DNA of 64,000 bases, from positions 4,488,001 through 4,552,000 of the forward strand of contig NZ_CP137761.1 of NCBI RefSeq assembly GCF_033449965.1, in the 5' to 3' direction. This DNA comes from Bacillus sp. T3. GTDB taxonomy: Bacteria; Bacillota; Bacilli; Bacillales; Cytobacillaceae. A program made the translations under genes and the position numbers. The notes beneath the pieces are model-generated. The model did not search any database. It was not told the DNA's origin and saw only the letters and a list, made by a program, of their open reading frames with translations. How positions within the stretch are numbered: the stretch's first letter is position 1; every line of letters starts with the position of its first letter. This document shows positions 32,422 to 41,666 of the stretch, piece by piece.

Positions 32422-32438
32422 GATTATCCCTCCTTTAT

Positions 32439-33668
32439 TTAGGAATTCGGAAGTTTTTCTTGGGTGAATAATTCTCCTTTGAAGGAACGTTGCATGAGTG
32501 TATTAAAAGTTTCTTCTAATAATTTTAGACTTATTTCCATTTTTTGTTTTTCACTTTCTATTTGTATTACTATTTCAGCAAATTGGTTTTGTATTTCAAA
32601 TGGCGGCAAATAAACTTTAGCATTTTTAAAATTACTAATTGGCATCTGGGGCTGAGCCGTACCAGAAATCAATGGTTTATATACTAACGGATTTCGAAAA
32701 TAATGAGTAAAATATATTGGATTTATTTTCCTCTTTCCTCTTAAAATAACCATACCCGAATTAATTCGAACGTTATTGTATGGTATGTTTTCATCGTAGA
32801 ATGCTACGTTACCTACCGTTCCCCTTGTAGTAATAACTAAATCATTTCTTTGGAGTTTACCTTTTCTAAGAGCTTCATCTTTGTCTTTTGATATAAACGC
32901 CTTTTTATTAAACGAGAATCCCTTTTTAGTCACATTACCTGTATTTAAAAATAAACAATACCCCTCCTCAAAAAAATCACTTTGTTTTGGATAATTTTTA
33001 CCTCGATCACCGTCTATTATTTCATAAAGGTCGTTCAATTTAACAACATCCCATTTTTTAGGATTTTTAACTACATCTCCAAACATCTCAAAAAACACAC
33101 TTTGCGTTAATTGGTCTAGTGTTCCAATTTGAGCTTTTCTTTTTTCGATAAGTTTTTGGACCTTAGATAAAACTAATACTATATTATTTTGTTCATTAAT
33201 TGGTAATATAGGCACTCTAAGCTCCCCAAGAATCGTAGCATTAACTCCAGCCTGTGCAGCACCTTTTTTACTTTTCTCTACTTGCGCCCAATACATAGGT
33301 GTTTGAAAATAGAAATATAAATAACTTGAGGTTACTAAATTCTGAATAGGTCTTACTCTGATTAAGTATGAGGCAAATATTGCAGGGAATGGAACATCCT
33401 CTATAAGGTAACTTTTCCCTGTTGTCGCCCCAGTTCTAGCAAATACAATATCATTATTTTTTAAGAAGAATTTCCCAACTTCTTCCTTGCTACTTACCCC
33501 TTCTGCATAAGGAACCTTTCCCCAATTTACTAAATTATCTTGAATATCTGTAATCCTTAATAATCTATATGGTTCTGAACTATCATGACTAGCAGAAGTA
33601 GTATAACCATATTGAATACTTTCTGTAACCTCTTTCAATTTCTTAAATGAGGGTTTGGCTGTATTCAT
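32439..33668 (-). CDS. hsdS: type I restriction-modification specificity subunit
   Basis: 409-residue DNA-recognition subunit with two target recognition domains (about 5-165 and 205-360). Each is followed by a conserved helical spacer (IEKRKAQIGTLDQLTQSVFFEMFG in the middle, ending one residue short of a repeat; IESEKQKMEISLKLLEETF near the C-terminus). It sets the sequence specificity of the HsdRMS complex, which cannot be read from sequence alone. It overlaps the hsdM stop by four bases (ATGA). Only one hsdS is present and I find no inverted partial copies nearby. Confidence 0.93.
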   Translation of the reverse strand: MNTAKPSFKKLKEVTESIQYGYTTSASHDSSEPYRLLRITDIQDNLVNWGKVPYAEGVSSKEEVGKFFLKNNDIVFARTGATTGKSYLIEDVPFPAIFASYLIRVRPIQNLVTSSYLYFYFQTPMYWAQVEKSKKGAAQAGVNATILGELRVPILPINEQNNIVLVLSKVQKLIEKRKAQIGTLDQLTQSVFFEMFGDVVKNPKKWDVVKLNDLYEIIDGDRGKNYPKQSDFFEEGYCLFLNTGNVTKKGFSFNKKAFISKDKDEALRKGKLQRNDLVITTRGTVGNVAFYDENIPYNNVRINSGMVILRGKRKINPIYFTHYFRNPLVYKPLISGTAQPQMPISNFKNAKVYLPPFEIQNQFAEIVIQIESEKQKMEISLKLLEETFNTLMQRSFKGELFTQEKLPNS

Positions 33669-35122
33669 CCAATCAACCCCTTTAGCTCCTTAATCCCACG
33701 GATTATTTCTTCCTCTAAATTTTGTATATTTGAAAGTAGTACACTTGCACTTTCATATTCCACTTCTTTATATTCGGTTTCTTTATACTTATTAATCGAC
33801 AAGTCATAGTCATTTTCACGTAACTCATTAACTGTTACAAAGAAGGATTGTTCGGTACGTTTTCTTTCTTTTTCAGCTTGTAAATCATTGAACCTGGCAA
33901 TGATATCAGGAATATCATTTTGTTCAATGGGACTGCGTTTATCATCAAGAGAATAGCCCTCTGCTTTCATATCGTAGAACCATACATTATCTGTACCACC
34001 AGCTCCTGTTTTTGTGAAAATCATGATTGCTGCAGATACTCCAGCATAAGGTTTAAATACACCGCTTGGCATGGAAATAATCGCTTCTAGTTTGTGAGTT
34101 TCAATTATCTCTTTTCGGATTTGTTTATGTGCTTTTGAGCTTCCAAATAAAACACCATCTGGAACAATCACAGCTGCACGTCCACCAGCTTTTAAAATAC
34201 GAATGAAGAGTGCTAGGAAAAGTAATTCTGTTTTCTTTGTTTTTGTTAATTTTAATAACTCGTTTGAAACCCCTTCTTCATCAAGTGAACCTTTAAATGG
34301 AGGATTCGCAAGGACAAGTGTGTATTGATCTTTATCTTTATTCACTTCTGCAAGGGAATCACGGTAATCGATATTTGGATTGTCAATCCCATGAAGCATC
34401 ATGTTCATTGCACCAATACGTAACATCGTTCTGTCCATGTCATTTCCATAAAACATCGTATTGTTAAAATGTTCCTTTAAGCCTTGCACTAAGAACAAAT
34501 CACTATGGTTTTTACGTAAATACTCAGCAGCAGATACAAGGAAACCTGCTGATCCCATTGCCGGATCAATAATAACATCTTCCGGGGTTGGTTTCATTAG
34601 TTCCACCATCAAATCGATAATATGGCGTGGAGTACGGAACTGTCCATTTGTACCTGATGTTGCTACTTTTGATAGCAGGTACTCATATAAGTCACCTTTT
34701 GTATCTCTATCTTTCATCGGGATGTTATCAATACCATCAACAATCTTAGAAAGCATATTGGCAGTAGGAATCATGAACATTGCATCATTCATATATTTGG
34801 AGTATGCTGAATCCTCTTTGCCATGTAAATTCTTAATAAATGGAAATACTTCTTTGGATACAACTTCATACATTTCCTCAGCAGAACCAAGTTGTTTAAA
34901 ACGACTCCAGCGTAAATGCTGCTTATCTTTTGGAAATAAGCCTTGATGTTCCATTCCAAGAAACTCAGCTTCCTGCTCCTTTGTTGTTTCTGTTTCATCT
35001 AGTCCTTTTATAAATAATAGATATGTAAATTGTTCTATCACTGTTAATGGGTTCGTAATTCCGCCTGTCCAAAACGTTTCCCATATTTTATCTACTTTAT
35101 TTTTAATTTCACCTGTAATCAA
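33665..35122 (-). CDS. hsdM: type I restriction-modification DNA methyltransferase subunit
   Basis: 485-residue N6-adenine methyltransferase that protects host DNA. An N-terminal HsdM helical domain precedes the catalytic domain. SAM-binding motif I is DPAMGSAGFLVSAAEYL (about residues 181-197) and the catalytic motif IV is LANPPFKGS (about 271-279). TTG start nine bases after AAGGAGG. First gene of the operon, so methylation is made before restriction. Between 35123 and 35468 there is no gene; the operon promoter should lie there. Confidence 0.95.
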   Translation of the reverse strand: MITGEIKNKVDKIWETFWTGGITNPLTVIEQFTYLLFIKGLDETETTKEQEAEFLGMEHQGLFPKDKQHLRWSRFKQLGSAEEMYEVVSKEVFPFIKNLHGKEDSAYSKYMNDAMFMIPTANMLSKIVDGIDNIPMKDRDTKGDLYEYLLSKVATSGTNGQFRTPRHIIDLMVELMKPTPEDVIIDPAMGSAGFLVSAAEYLRKNHSDLFLVQGLKEHFNNTMFYGNDMDRTMLRIGAMNMMLHGIDNPNIDYRDSLAEVNKDKDQYTLVLANPPFKGSLDEEGVSNELLKLTKTKKTELLFLALFIRILKAGGRAAVIVPDGVLFGSSKAHKQIRKEIIETHKLEAIISMPSGVFKPYAGVSAAIMIFTKTGAGGTDNVWFYDMKAEGYSLDDKRSPIEQNDIPDIIARFNDLQAEKERKRTEQSFFVTVNELRENDYDLSINKYKETEYKEVEYESASVLLSNIQNLEEEIIRGIKELKGLIG

Positions 35123-35410
35123 TTAATATTCCTCCTTAAAAACAATAACTCTTAATTCAATTATATAGATATTTACAACCTTAATGAAATGATATTATTA
35201 ACAACCTATTTCCATTTTCCTATTAATCAAAACAACGCCTACAATTTCTTTTTGATTACCCTTTTAGCATTATTTTTTTATCAGGACAGGTCAATATTAA
35301 ATCTACGTAGCTTCCCTTGACAACTTATCAGTTAATAGCCGATTATTTTATACCTCAAATTCAGCAACCGGAATACTACTACAAAGAATAAATCTAACGA
35401 TTGCAAATAA

Positions 35411-35429
35411 GGAGACGCATTGCGTCTCC
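35411..35429. terminator. short hairpin downstream of the 35469-36623 integrase
   Basis: GGAGACGCA and TGCGTCTCC form a 9-bp stem with a one-base loop (35420). The flanking tract is only moderately T-rich, so efficiency is uncertain. Confidence 0.55.
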
Positions 35430-35468
35430 TATTGTTAAGGATTAAACACCAATAATCTTGATCACAGC

Positions 35469-36623
35469 CTAATCGTTATCTTTCTCATTATTTCCAAAGG
35501 GATGAATTATGATTTTAGGGTCCAGATATTGAGGTCCTAAAAAGTTAATAATCGTTTCAATACTCTTATAACCCAATTGATACATTACTACAACAGGTGA
35601 AACACCGGCTTTAATAAGCAAGGCAGCATGTGTTTTCCTTAAATCATGAAAGGAAATTCTACGAATATTCGCTTTACCAACTAACCGATTAAATCTAGCA
35701 CGAACGGTTGATGGCTTTTGGATTCCACCATCTTTATTTGGAAAAACAAGGTCAAGTTCACTGTGATATCTATCACCAAGTTCCTCCTTCCTCAACTTTT
35801 GTTCATCTTTGTGTTTTTGCAGCAAAGGTAATAAATACTCCGCCATATTTACCTTTCGATACCCACTTCTCATTTTGACAATGTTGTGGTTGCCATAACC
35901 ACCGGAATCAACAATTTTATCAACATTTGTCGTTTGTTGTTCAAAATCAATATCTCTCCAAGTAAGTGCCAATATTTCTGGTAGTCTTAGTCCAGTAGAT
36001 AGTGCAAATTCATACATCTTTCCTTCACCTTCTTCGTTTGCTATTTCTAGCAACCCTTTTATCTCTGAATCACTTAAAATAATTGGATTACGATACGGAG
36101 CCTTTATTTTCTTCATAGAACTCATAGGGTGTTTATCAAGATACCCTTTTTTAACAGCTGAACGAAACAAGGTGGTTAAAAAGTTCTGAATACCCTTGAT
36201 TGTGCCTTCTGAATAACCTTCCCGCATTTTCTCAGTATATAGTCCAATTATTTCTTTCTCAGTGATTTCATGAAGGTGCATATCTCCAAAGTACGGAGCA
36301 ATATGCCTATCTAATAATACTTGTCTTACTTTAAAAGTCTGTGCTGTAACCACTTGAGAATGCTCATTATAAAACCACTCTTTGGCAAATTGCTTGAAAG
36401 AAATTTGAGTAGATTCTTCCTCATCCTTTTGATCCATTGTCATTTGATTTCGTACATCTTCTTTAACACTTCCTAGTTCTTCAAGAAATACATCAGCTTC
36501 TTGACGAGAGTTAAACATTTTTTGCTTAATTTGGAGCCTACCAGTTCGAGGGTCTTTTCTCTCATCAAAGATCACTGCATATCTTTCTTGCTTTCCAGTT
36601 TTGATTATTACTTTTTTAGTCAT
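35469..36623 (-). CDS. phage-type tyrosine integrase, probably degenerate
   Basis: About 384 residues with an AP2-like N-terminal DNA-binding region, SAM-like core-binding domain and a catalytic domain. The first Arg is in STGLRLPEILALTWRDID and the His/Arg pair is in SFHDLRKTHAALLI. The usual LGH...T-x-x-x-Y end reads LGYKSIETIINFLGPQY. The second His is Tyr and the position of the nucleophilic Tyr is Leu; a Tyr four residues later might substitute. ATG at 36623 behind GGAGGTTAGG. It lies upstream of and in the same direction as hsdM. Likely an inactive relic of an element that brought the hsd operon. Confidence 0.75.
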   Translation of the reverse strand: MTKKVIIKTGKQERYAVIFDERKDPRTGRLQIKQKMFNSRQEADVFLEELGSVKEDVRNQMTMDQKDEEESTQISFKQFAKEWFYNEHSQVVTAQTFKVRQVLLDRHIAPYFGDMHLHEITEKEIIGLYTEKMREGYSEGTIKGIQNFLTTLFRSAVKKGYLDKHPMSSMKKIKAPYRNPIILSDSEIKGLLEIANEEGEGKMYEFALSTGLRLPEILALTWRDIDFEQQTTNVDKIVDSGGYGNHNIVKMRSGYRKVNMAEYLLPLLQKHKDEQKLRKEELGDRYHSELDLVFPNKDGGIQKPSTVRARFNRLVGKANIRRISFHDLRKTHAALLIKAGVSPVVVMYQLGYKSIETIINFLGPQYLDPKIIIHPFGNNEKDND

Positions 36624-36827
36624 TACCCTAACCTCCGAATTCAAGTATGTAGGTGAGCTACCAGTCATTACCCATACTTGCTTGTTTTTTTGTATTACCT
36701 ATCTTTTAGGTCTAGTACCGTTTAACTTGTAAACTTGTGATTAATTCTAACTCCTTAAAAATTTATTTATTTTACATGAATCACTCCTTTCAAATCTTAT
36801 GCAAGCGCAATTTAGCAAATAAAAAAG

Positions 36828-36863
36828 GGCAGACGGATAGTGAAATCACTAATCCATCGCCCT
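36828..36863 (-). terminator. terminator of the recombinase-trio operon
   Basis: A long imperfect stem (GGGC-GATGGATTAGTG with CACTATCCGTCT-GCCC) is followed on the minus strand by six Ts. It lies about 145 bases after the third recombinase. 36864-37006 is AT-rich without genes. Confidence 0.85.
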
Positions 36864-37006
36864 GGTTCTTCCAGCCGCAATGCATTTACATAAGGCTACA
36901 TATTGAATTATTTTAATTATATTAAAGGTTTTACTACCATTTCAATTACAAGCGATAAAAGTTTTTATATCCATTATAGTACCATTAACCCTCGGCGATG
37001 ATTTAA

Positions 37007-37924
37007 CTAATCCAGATACCCATTTAATTCAACATGAATGGGTAAGTAACCGAGCGTTGTTTTTAATTTCTTATGTCGAAGTTGTCTTTGAATCGACTTA
37101 TAATCGTTTCCCTCTTTATACAATAGATAGGCCATTGTTGCTCTTAGATCATGGTTGGTTACTTTTCGTGTTATTTTTGCCTTCTTTCTAAGTTTATCCA
37201 ACAATTTATTAAGATCCGCCGGAGTAAAAGGCTTGTTTTTCATAAAAAACAACTCCTTATCTTTTTCCTTTGTCCAAGCTTTAAAATAGGGATGATTCAT
37301 ATACTCCCTAAGCTTCTTTTGGAGGGCATCTGTCATTCGAACCGTACCAATTTTGGTTTTACGCCCATTATCAATGACAATGACTTTGTGTTCGAAATCT
37401 ACTTGCGAAACAGTAAGCATACATAATTCCTTTGCTCTTAATCCACAAGTGGTTTGCAACAAAAGGATCAAATAGTATTGTTGAAAAAATGGATCCAAAT
37501 CGTAAGCTGCCTTTAGCAGTTTTAAACACTCTTCATCACTTAACGCTCTGTTTCGAAACGATTCGTAGTAGAATGGATTTTTAAAATGTCTCAGTGGATT
37601 ATATTCCATCAAGTCATAATCCACCAATAAGTCCATAAAGCTTTTTACGACGGTAAAACCAAGTTTCGCTTGTGATTTGGTTTTATTATCGTGAAGATAC
37701 TCAATAAATCCATCCATAAAATCGAGGTCAATCGGGGCATACTTATCATGAATCTTGCTGTAATAAAACTTGTCCAAGTCAAGCTCCCCCTCCCATCCCA
37801 CTAATCCTAAATAGTCGTCAAAAACTTTCAAAAGGCTAATATACATTTGAACCGATTTGGGCTTTAAGGTATTTAGTTCCGTCCACTTCTGAAAGTAAAT
37901 AGACGAAAAGAGAATTCCTTCCAC
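37007..37924 (-). CDS. tyrosine recombinase, third of a tandem trio
   Basis: 305-residue recombinase with all catalytic motifs: Arg in TTCGLRAKELCML, His/Arg in TNHDLRATMAYLL, His in LRHKKLKTTLGYL and the nucleophile Tyr of LGYLPI. The GTG start shares one base with the stop of the preceding recombinase (TAGTG), so the genes are translationally coupled. Three adjacent, overlapping tyrosine recombinase genes are the hallmark of RIT (recombinase-in-trio) and Tn554-like elements. Intact. Confidence 0.87.
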   Translation of the reverse strand: MEGILFSSIYFQKWTELNTLKPKSVQMYISLLKVFDDYLGLVGWEGELDLDKFYYSKIHDKYAPIDLDFMDGFIEYLHDNKTKSQAKLGFTVVKSFMDLLVDYDLMEYNPLRHFKNPFYYESFRNRALSDEECLKLLKAAYDLDPFFQQYYLILLLQTTCGLRAKELCMLTVSQVDFEHKVIVIDNGRKTKIGTVRMTDALQKKLREYMNHPYFKAWTKEKDKELFFMKNKPFTPADLNKLLDKLRKKAKITRKVTNHDLRATMAYLLYKEGNDYKSIQRQLRHKKLKTTLGYLPIHVELNGYLD

Positions 37925-39105
37925 TAGACATCAACTCCCAAGTGTTTTAATTGATCAGTTTCAAGCTGTGCAAATGGATGTTTATCTATTGCTTTTTGGT
38001 ACTGCTCATCAAATAAATTTAAATAAACTTCTGTAGATCCAATAGATTTGTGTCCCAATAGTTCCTTAACAATATAAATATTCATCCCGCTTTCTAGGGC
38101 ATAGATCGCAAACGAGTGACGGAACGAATGGGTCGAATAGTTTACTTTCACCTCTTCTCCACGATCACTGTCCCATACTTTATCTTGAATCACTTTGTCC
38201 TCAATAGCCGTATCAATCAACCCCCTTACCATTTTTTGAATGGCCCGATTGGACAGGGCGTTTTTTCCATTGTCATCCGAAAAAACGTAACGGCGATTGT
38301 AGTCCGTCTCACATAACACATTCTTTAAGTGTGGGTAAGTAAAATTGATATAGTATTTCATTACCTTGATGGCCCCTTTTGTCATGAACCGTTTCACTTT
38401 TGCTCGTTCTTTCCGTCCTTTCGCTTTGACTTTTATCCAACCTTTTTCAAGATTCACATCACCAATTTGAAAATGTAACTCATCCACTCGAATCCCTGTT
38501 CCCACGAGCGTCCAAAGAATCGTATAGTTTCGAAGGGCACACCGTGTTAAGCGGGACAAATTAAGTAAATAATCAATTTGTTCTGCCGTAAAGGCTCGTG
38601 GGGGCTGTGGGTCTGGGTCATCCAGGTGAAGTGCCCTTTTATTTAATTGATTGATTTTTTTCTCGCTTAGGAGATCCCTTGCTACTGAATCAATAAAGGT
38701 CCTTAAAAAAGCCGCCTTTTTTCTTCGAGTTGACTCCGCTATATCTGGCTGTTGTATATAATCCTCTAACTTTTCAGAGGTTAATACCTCTTTTAACAAG
38801 ACATCCGTTGATATATCCTCATCGATATTTACCCTAAAATACTTACAAAAACTTCTCGTTTCACTTTTATAGGATGACTGTGAGGAAGGGGAAACACTTT
38901 GGTAGGTTGAAAATTCATCCTCTAAAAAGTGCTGTGCTGCCTCCAACAATGTTATCTCTTTATTTTTAGGGTTCTTTTTTTCCGTTAAAAGAAGCCCTAT
39001 GGAGCCAAGTTCTTTTTCCACCAGAACCTGCCCGTATTTTTTCAAAAGCGTTTGAACTTCATCCTGGATGGTGAATTGAGGATGGTCCTCTTTTTCTAGT
39101 GCCAC
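37924..39105 (-). CDS. tyrosine recombinase, second of a tandem trio
   Basis: 393-residue recombinase. A SAM-like core-binding domain (about 55-160) precedes the catalytic domain, with Arg in VGTGIRVDELHFQIG, HSFRHSFAIYALESG, LGHKSIGSTEVYLNLF and nucleophile Tyr in EVYLN. GTG start one base after the stop of the first recombinase, behind GGGAGGTG. Intact and full length. Confidence 0.88.
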   Translation of the reverse strand: MALEKEDHPQFTIQDEVQTLLKKYGQVLVEKELGSIGLLLTEKKNPKNKEITLLEAAQHFLEDEFSTYQSVSPSSQSSYKSETRSFCKYFRVNIDEDISTDVLLKEVLTSEKLEDYIQQPDIAESTRRKKAAFLRTFIDSVARDLLSEKKINQLNKRALHLDDPDPQPPRAFTAEQIDYLLNLSRLTRCALRNYTILWTLVGTGIRVDELHFQIGDVNLEKGWIKVKAKGRKERAKVKRFMTKGAIKVMKYYINFTYPHLKNVLCETDYNRRYVFSDDNGKNALSNRAIQKMVRGLIDTAIEDKVIQDKVWDSDRGEEVKVNYSTHSFRHSFAIYALESGMNIYIVKELLGHKSIGSTEVYLNLFDEQYQKAIDKHPFAQLETDQLKHLGVDV

Positions 39106-39106
39106 A

Positions 39107-40791
39107 TTAATTCACCTCCCACGGAAACGAAATCTGCTTTACTTTATCTCCAACTTCCCCTTCCATTCGATGGATATAGAGGGAAGTCGTGGCTAGGTTG
39201 TCGTGTCGAGCCAAACGTTTAAGCACTTTAGGCGTTACGTCTTTCTCAGTTAAACGCGTGATATAAACGTGGCGCAACTGGTGGGGACCACTCGCCTCTT
39301 TCCAGTCTGCAATCAAGGTGAATATTCGGTACTTTAAAGACAATATGGCTCTTAGTTGTTGATTCTTCATTCCAAACACTAACCCATTTCCTTGTTTTTC
39401 CACTTCTTGCAAGAGATCCATAAGCGGTGAAGGAAGCGGTAAGGAGTGTCCCTTTCCTCCCTTTGCTGTAAACTTTACGTCCTTAAGGCTCCAATTGATG
39501 TTTTCCCATTGTAATTTTGCCAGTTCACATGAGCGAAATCCAAGATAGAGCATAAACCCGAATGCGAGTTTATCTAGTAGTGGCGTGTCGGAATATTGTT
39601 CGATCGCGGTAAAGAATTTTTCTATTTCCGTATCCGTTGGCATATAACGAGATTGATAATCATCCCCCTCGATATTCCGTATGCCTCTTGTAATATCGTT
39701 TTTAATAAACCTCATATGATAGAGGGTTCTAAAGAAGGTTTTGATATTTTTAAAATGTTTCATAGAACCATTTTCTGCAACCGGCCGCTTTGGACCCCCT
39801 TGATGAGATAGTTTTTATATGTCTTTAAATGTTCTTGTGTAAACAAGGTAAAGGGAACTTTGTCGATTGGATAAGAACTAAAGTCATTTAAAACATTGCA
39901 GGACCATCGTAAATAACGATGCAGTTCATATCGAAACTTATCTAACCAGGTCTGGTTTCGTTCCCTGCCGCTTTTTATAAGTAAGAAAGGATTGTACGTT
40001 CAGGTGGTAGTACCACCTCTTTTCGTTCTTTGGGTGTATACGTTAAAGACGATTCTATAAAGGGATTCATTTGTTTGTAAAACAAAGCAAAGTTTTGGTA
40101 ATAAAACTGGCTCGTGATTACCTCCTCATATAATTCCTGATTTAAAAAGTCTTCTCGTACAAGATCGAATGGTTTTTTTCGTGTTGCCTTACTGACTAAT
40201 GACTCGAATTCGGTAAATCGTAAAATGAGCAGGAACACTAATTTATAATTGAGCGGTTTCGTCCGCTTTACTAAAAACTGTTGAATCGGTTTGGCCTCTA
40301 GTTTACTGATCATATTGTCAATGAACCACTGCTTTAACCCTTCCTCTCCTAAAGGAATCACGTTCTCTTGATGAGAGGTTTTAAATAAGCTTTCCATAAT
40401 GGAGATCAACTCTTCCTTTGTAAATTTATCTCCATTATGAGCTAGCATATTTGATTTTATACCCAGTTCCTGCGAACTTTTATTCAGATAACTTCCTGGA
40501 CCATGCACTTTTGTTCTCTATTCCAGTTCCAAAAATATACCTACTAAACAGCTCTTCAACACTGCTAATTCCATCAAATTCAGTAATTGTCTCTATTTCT
40601 TCTTGGCTTGATTGCACCTCTTCTTTATCAAAACCATTCAATTCAAGAATTTCATTTTGAGAAGAGCCATTAACTTTTTCAGAACAAATCAAATCTTTTT
40701 GTGAAAACAGTTCATCTATGCTGTTCATTTGATCAAATTCTTCGGAATGAGAATCAAATAAGGATAACTGAATAGAATCTTGATTTTGCAT
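39107..40791 (-). pseudogene. first recombinase of the trio, broken by two frameshifts
   Basis: Three consecutive frames belong together. The first (40480-40791) is MQNQDSIQLSLFDSHSEEF, acidic, after AAAGGGG. The second (39975-40508) includes VHGPGSYLNKSSQELG and a helical domain. The third covers about 39107-39970, read through ERNQTWLDKFRYELHRYLRW and the catalytic block. In the last, Arg (LGFRSCELAKLQW), HQLRHVYITRL, LARHDNLATTSLYIH and Tyr are intact. One base is in excess near 40490 and one is missing near 39970-39980. Neither lies in a G run, so these look like real decay. The repaired protein would be about 560 residues, long for a tyrosine recombinase because of the N-terminal extension. 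With this gene broken, the trio is probably immobile. Confidence 0.72.
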
Positions 40792-40862
40792 AAGAAATCC
40801 CCTTTCTTGATTTTTTTCAATTAAAAACGAAAATCATTTTTTCTGCTTGTATAGAACAAAAA

Positions 40863-40930
40863 AAGCACCGCCCTTATATCTATAGAAGACACACGTAATG
40901 TGTATTTCTACAGATATAGAGACAGTGCTT
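40863..40930 (-). terminator. long hairpin with T run upstream of the recombinase trio
   Basis: AAGCAC...GTGCTT encloses a second long pairing (TATATCTATAGAA...TTCTACAGATATA and ACACAC/GTGTGT-like arms). On the minus strand it is followed by seven Ts, about 70 bases before the trio start. It would stop transcription entering the recombinase genes or act as an attenuator. Confidence 0.7.
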
Positions 40931-41148
40931 CTGCTCTAGATCTATTAAAAAGAAAAAATAGATTTATTCGATTTTTAAGCGATTTAATTTTTCAAACTTA
41001 AGTAATTAATTGCTAATAACTTAACAATACAACAACACATATTTTTTTGTCAAACACGAAAGGAACTAATACGTTAGACTTGTTGTTAAAAAATGAGGTT
41101 AACTAAAATTCTTATCTTTTCTAGTTTTTTACGATCGTGTATTTGTGC

Positions 41149-41178
41149 TTGACAATTCAACATAAATCAATATATATT
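41149..41178 (+). promoter_or_regulatory. promoter for the xis-int leader
   Basis: TTGACA at 41149-41154 and TATATT at 41173-41178 (18-base spacer; TATATA two bases earlier gives 16). It precedes the structured leader by about 45 bases. The flanking 40931-41148 holds no gene. Confidence 0.65.
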
Positions 41179-41224
41179 TTGTAACATAATCAAAATTTAA
41201 TAAAAAATACAATCATAGTTGGGT

Positions 41225-41350
41225 AAACCCCACAGATTGGACAGGAAGGACCTGCCAATCCAAGACTAAAAGATTATTTGTAAAAAACTTATAATCTTTA
41301 TTCTATGGATGCAGTCTGTCTTCTTTCCATATCTGTGGGGTTTTTCTTTT
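41225..41350 (+). ncRNA. branched structured leader ending in an intrinsic terminator, ahead of xis-int
   Basis: A 13-base stem (41225-41237 AAACCCCACAGAT with 41331-41343) closes a region holding three internal hairpins. They are ATTGGACAGG/CCTGCCAAT (41236-41259), AAAGATTAT/ATAATCTTT (41269-41299) and ATGGA/TCCAT (41305-41330). The closing stem runs straight into TTTTTCTTTTTT, so the whole structure is a multi-branched terminator 25-30 bases before the next gene's ribosome site. It may be an attenuator; a ligand, protein or ribosome trigger is unknown. A MITE-like insertion with 13-bp inverted ends is the alternative. Confidence 0.6.
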
Positions 41351-41374
41351 TTAATTTAACTGGAGGTAACGATT

Positions 41375-41611
41375 ATGAAAAATTCAAAAAAACACACTAC
41401 TTGGGAATCACTCCCTGACTTTTTGACAGCACAACAGATTTCCGAGTTCCTAGGAATCTCGAGAAGAAGGGTTTATGAGCTATTTCAACTTCATGTGAAT
41501 CATGGTGGAATTCCTGTTTTGCAAATTGGAACATCCAAAAGAGTGGAAAAAAATGACTTGAAACAATGGGTTATAGAGTCAAAGAAGAAGAACCAACACA
41601 TGATTAACTAA
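41375..41611 (+). CDS. excisionase-like helix-turn-helix protein
   Basis: 78-residue DNA-binding protein of the MerR-like excisionase family. The core DFLTAQQISEFLGISRRRVYEL (about 15-36) is the helix-turn-helix, followed by the wing VLQIGTSKRVEKNDLKQWV. ATG seven bases after TGGAGGTAA. The downstream integrase starts 55 bases later, so this is a xis-int pair controlled by the structured leader. Confidence 0.85.
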   Translation: MKNSKKHTTWESLPDFLTAQQISEFLGISRRRVYELFQLHVNHGGIPVLQIGTSKRVEKNDLKQWVIESKKKNQHMIN

Positions 41612-41666
41612 TAACGCAAATCTTGAGATCTATAGATAAAAGTAAACAATTTTGGAGGGTTTTAAC

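Noticed and set aside
32439..36623. Phase-variable hsdS inversion driven by the nearby integrase
   Set aside because: Only one hsdS is present and no inverted partial recognition domains flank it; the integrase also appears catalytically damaged.
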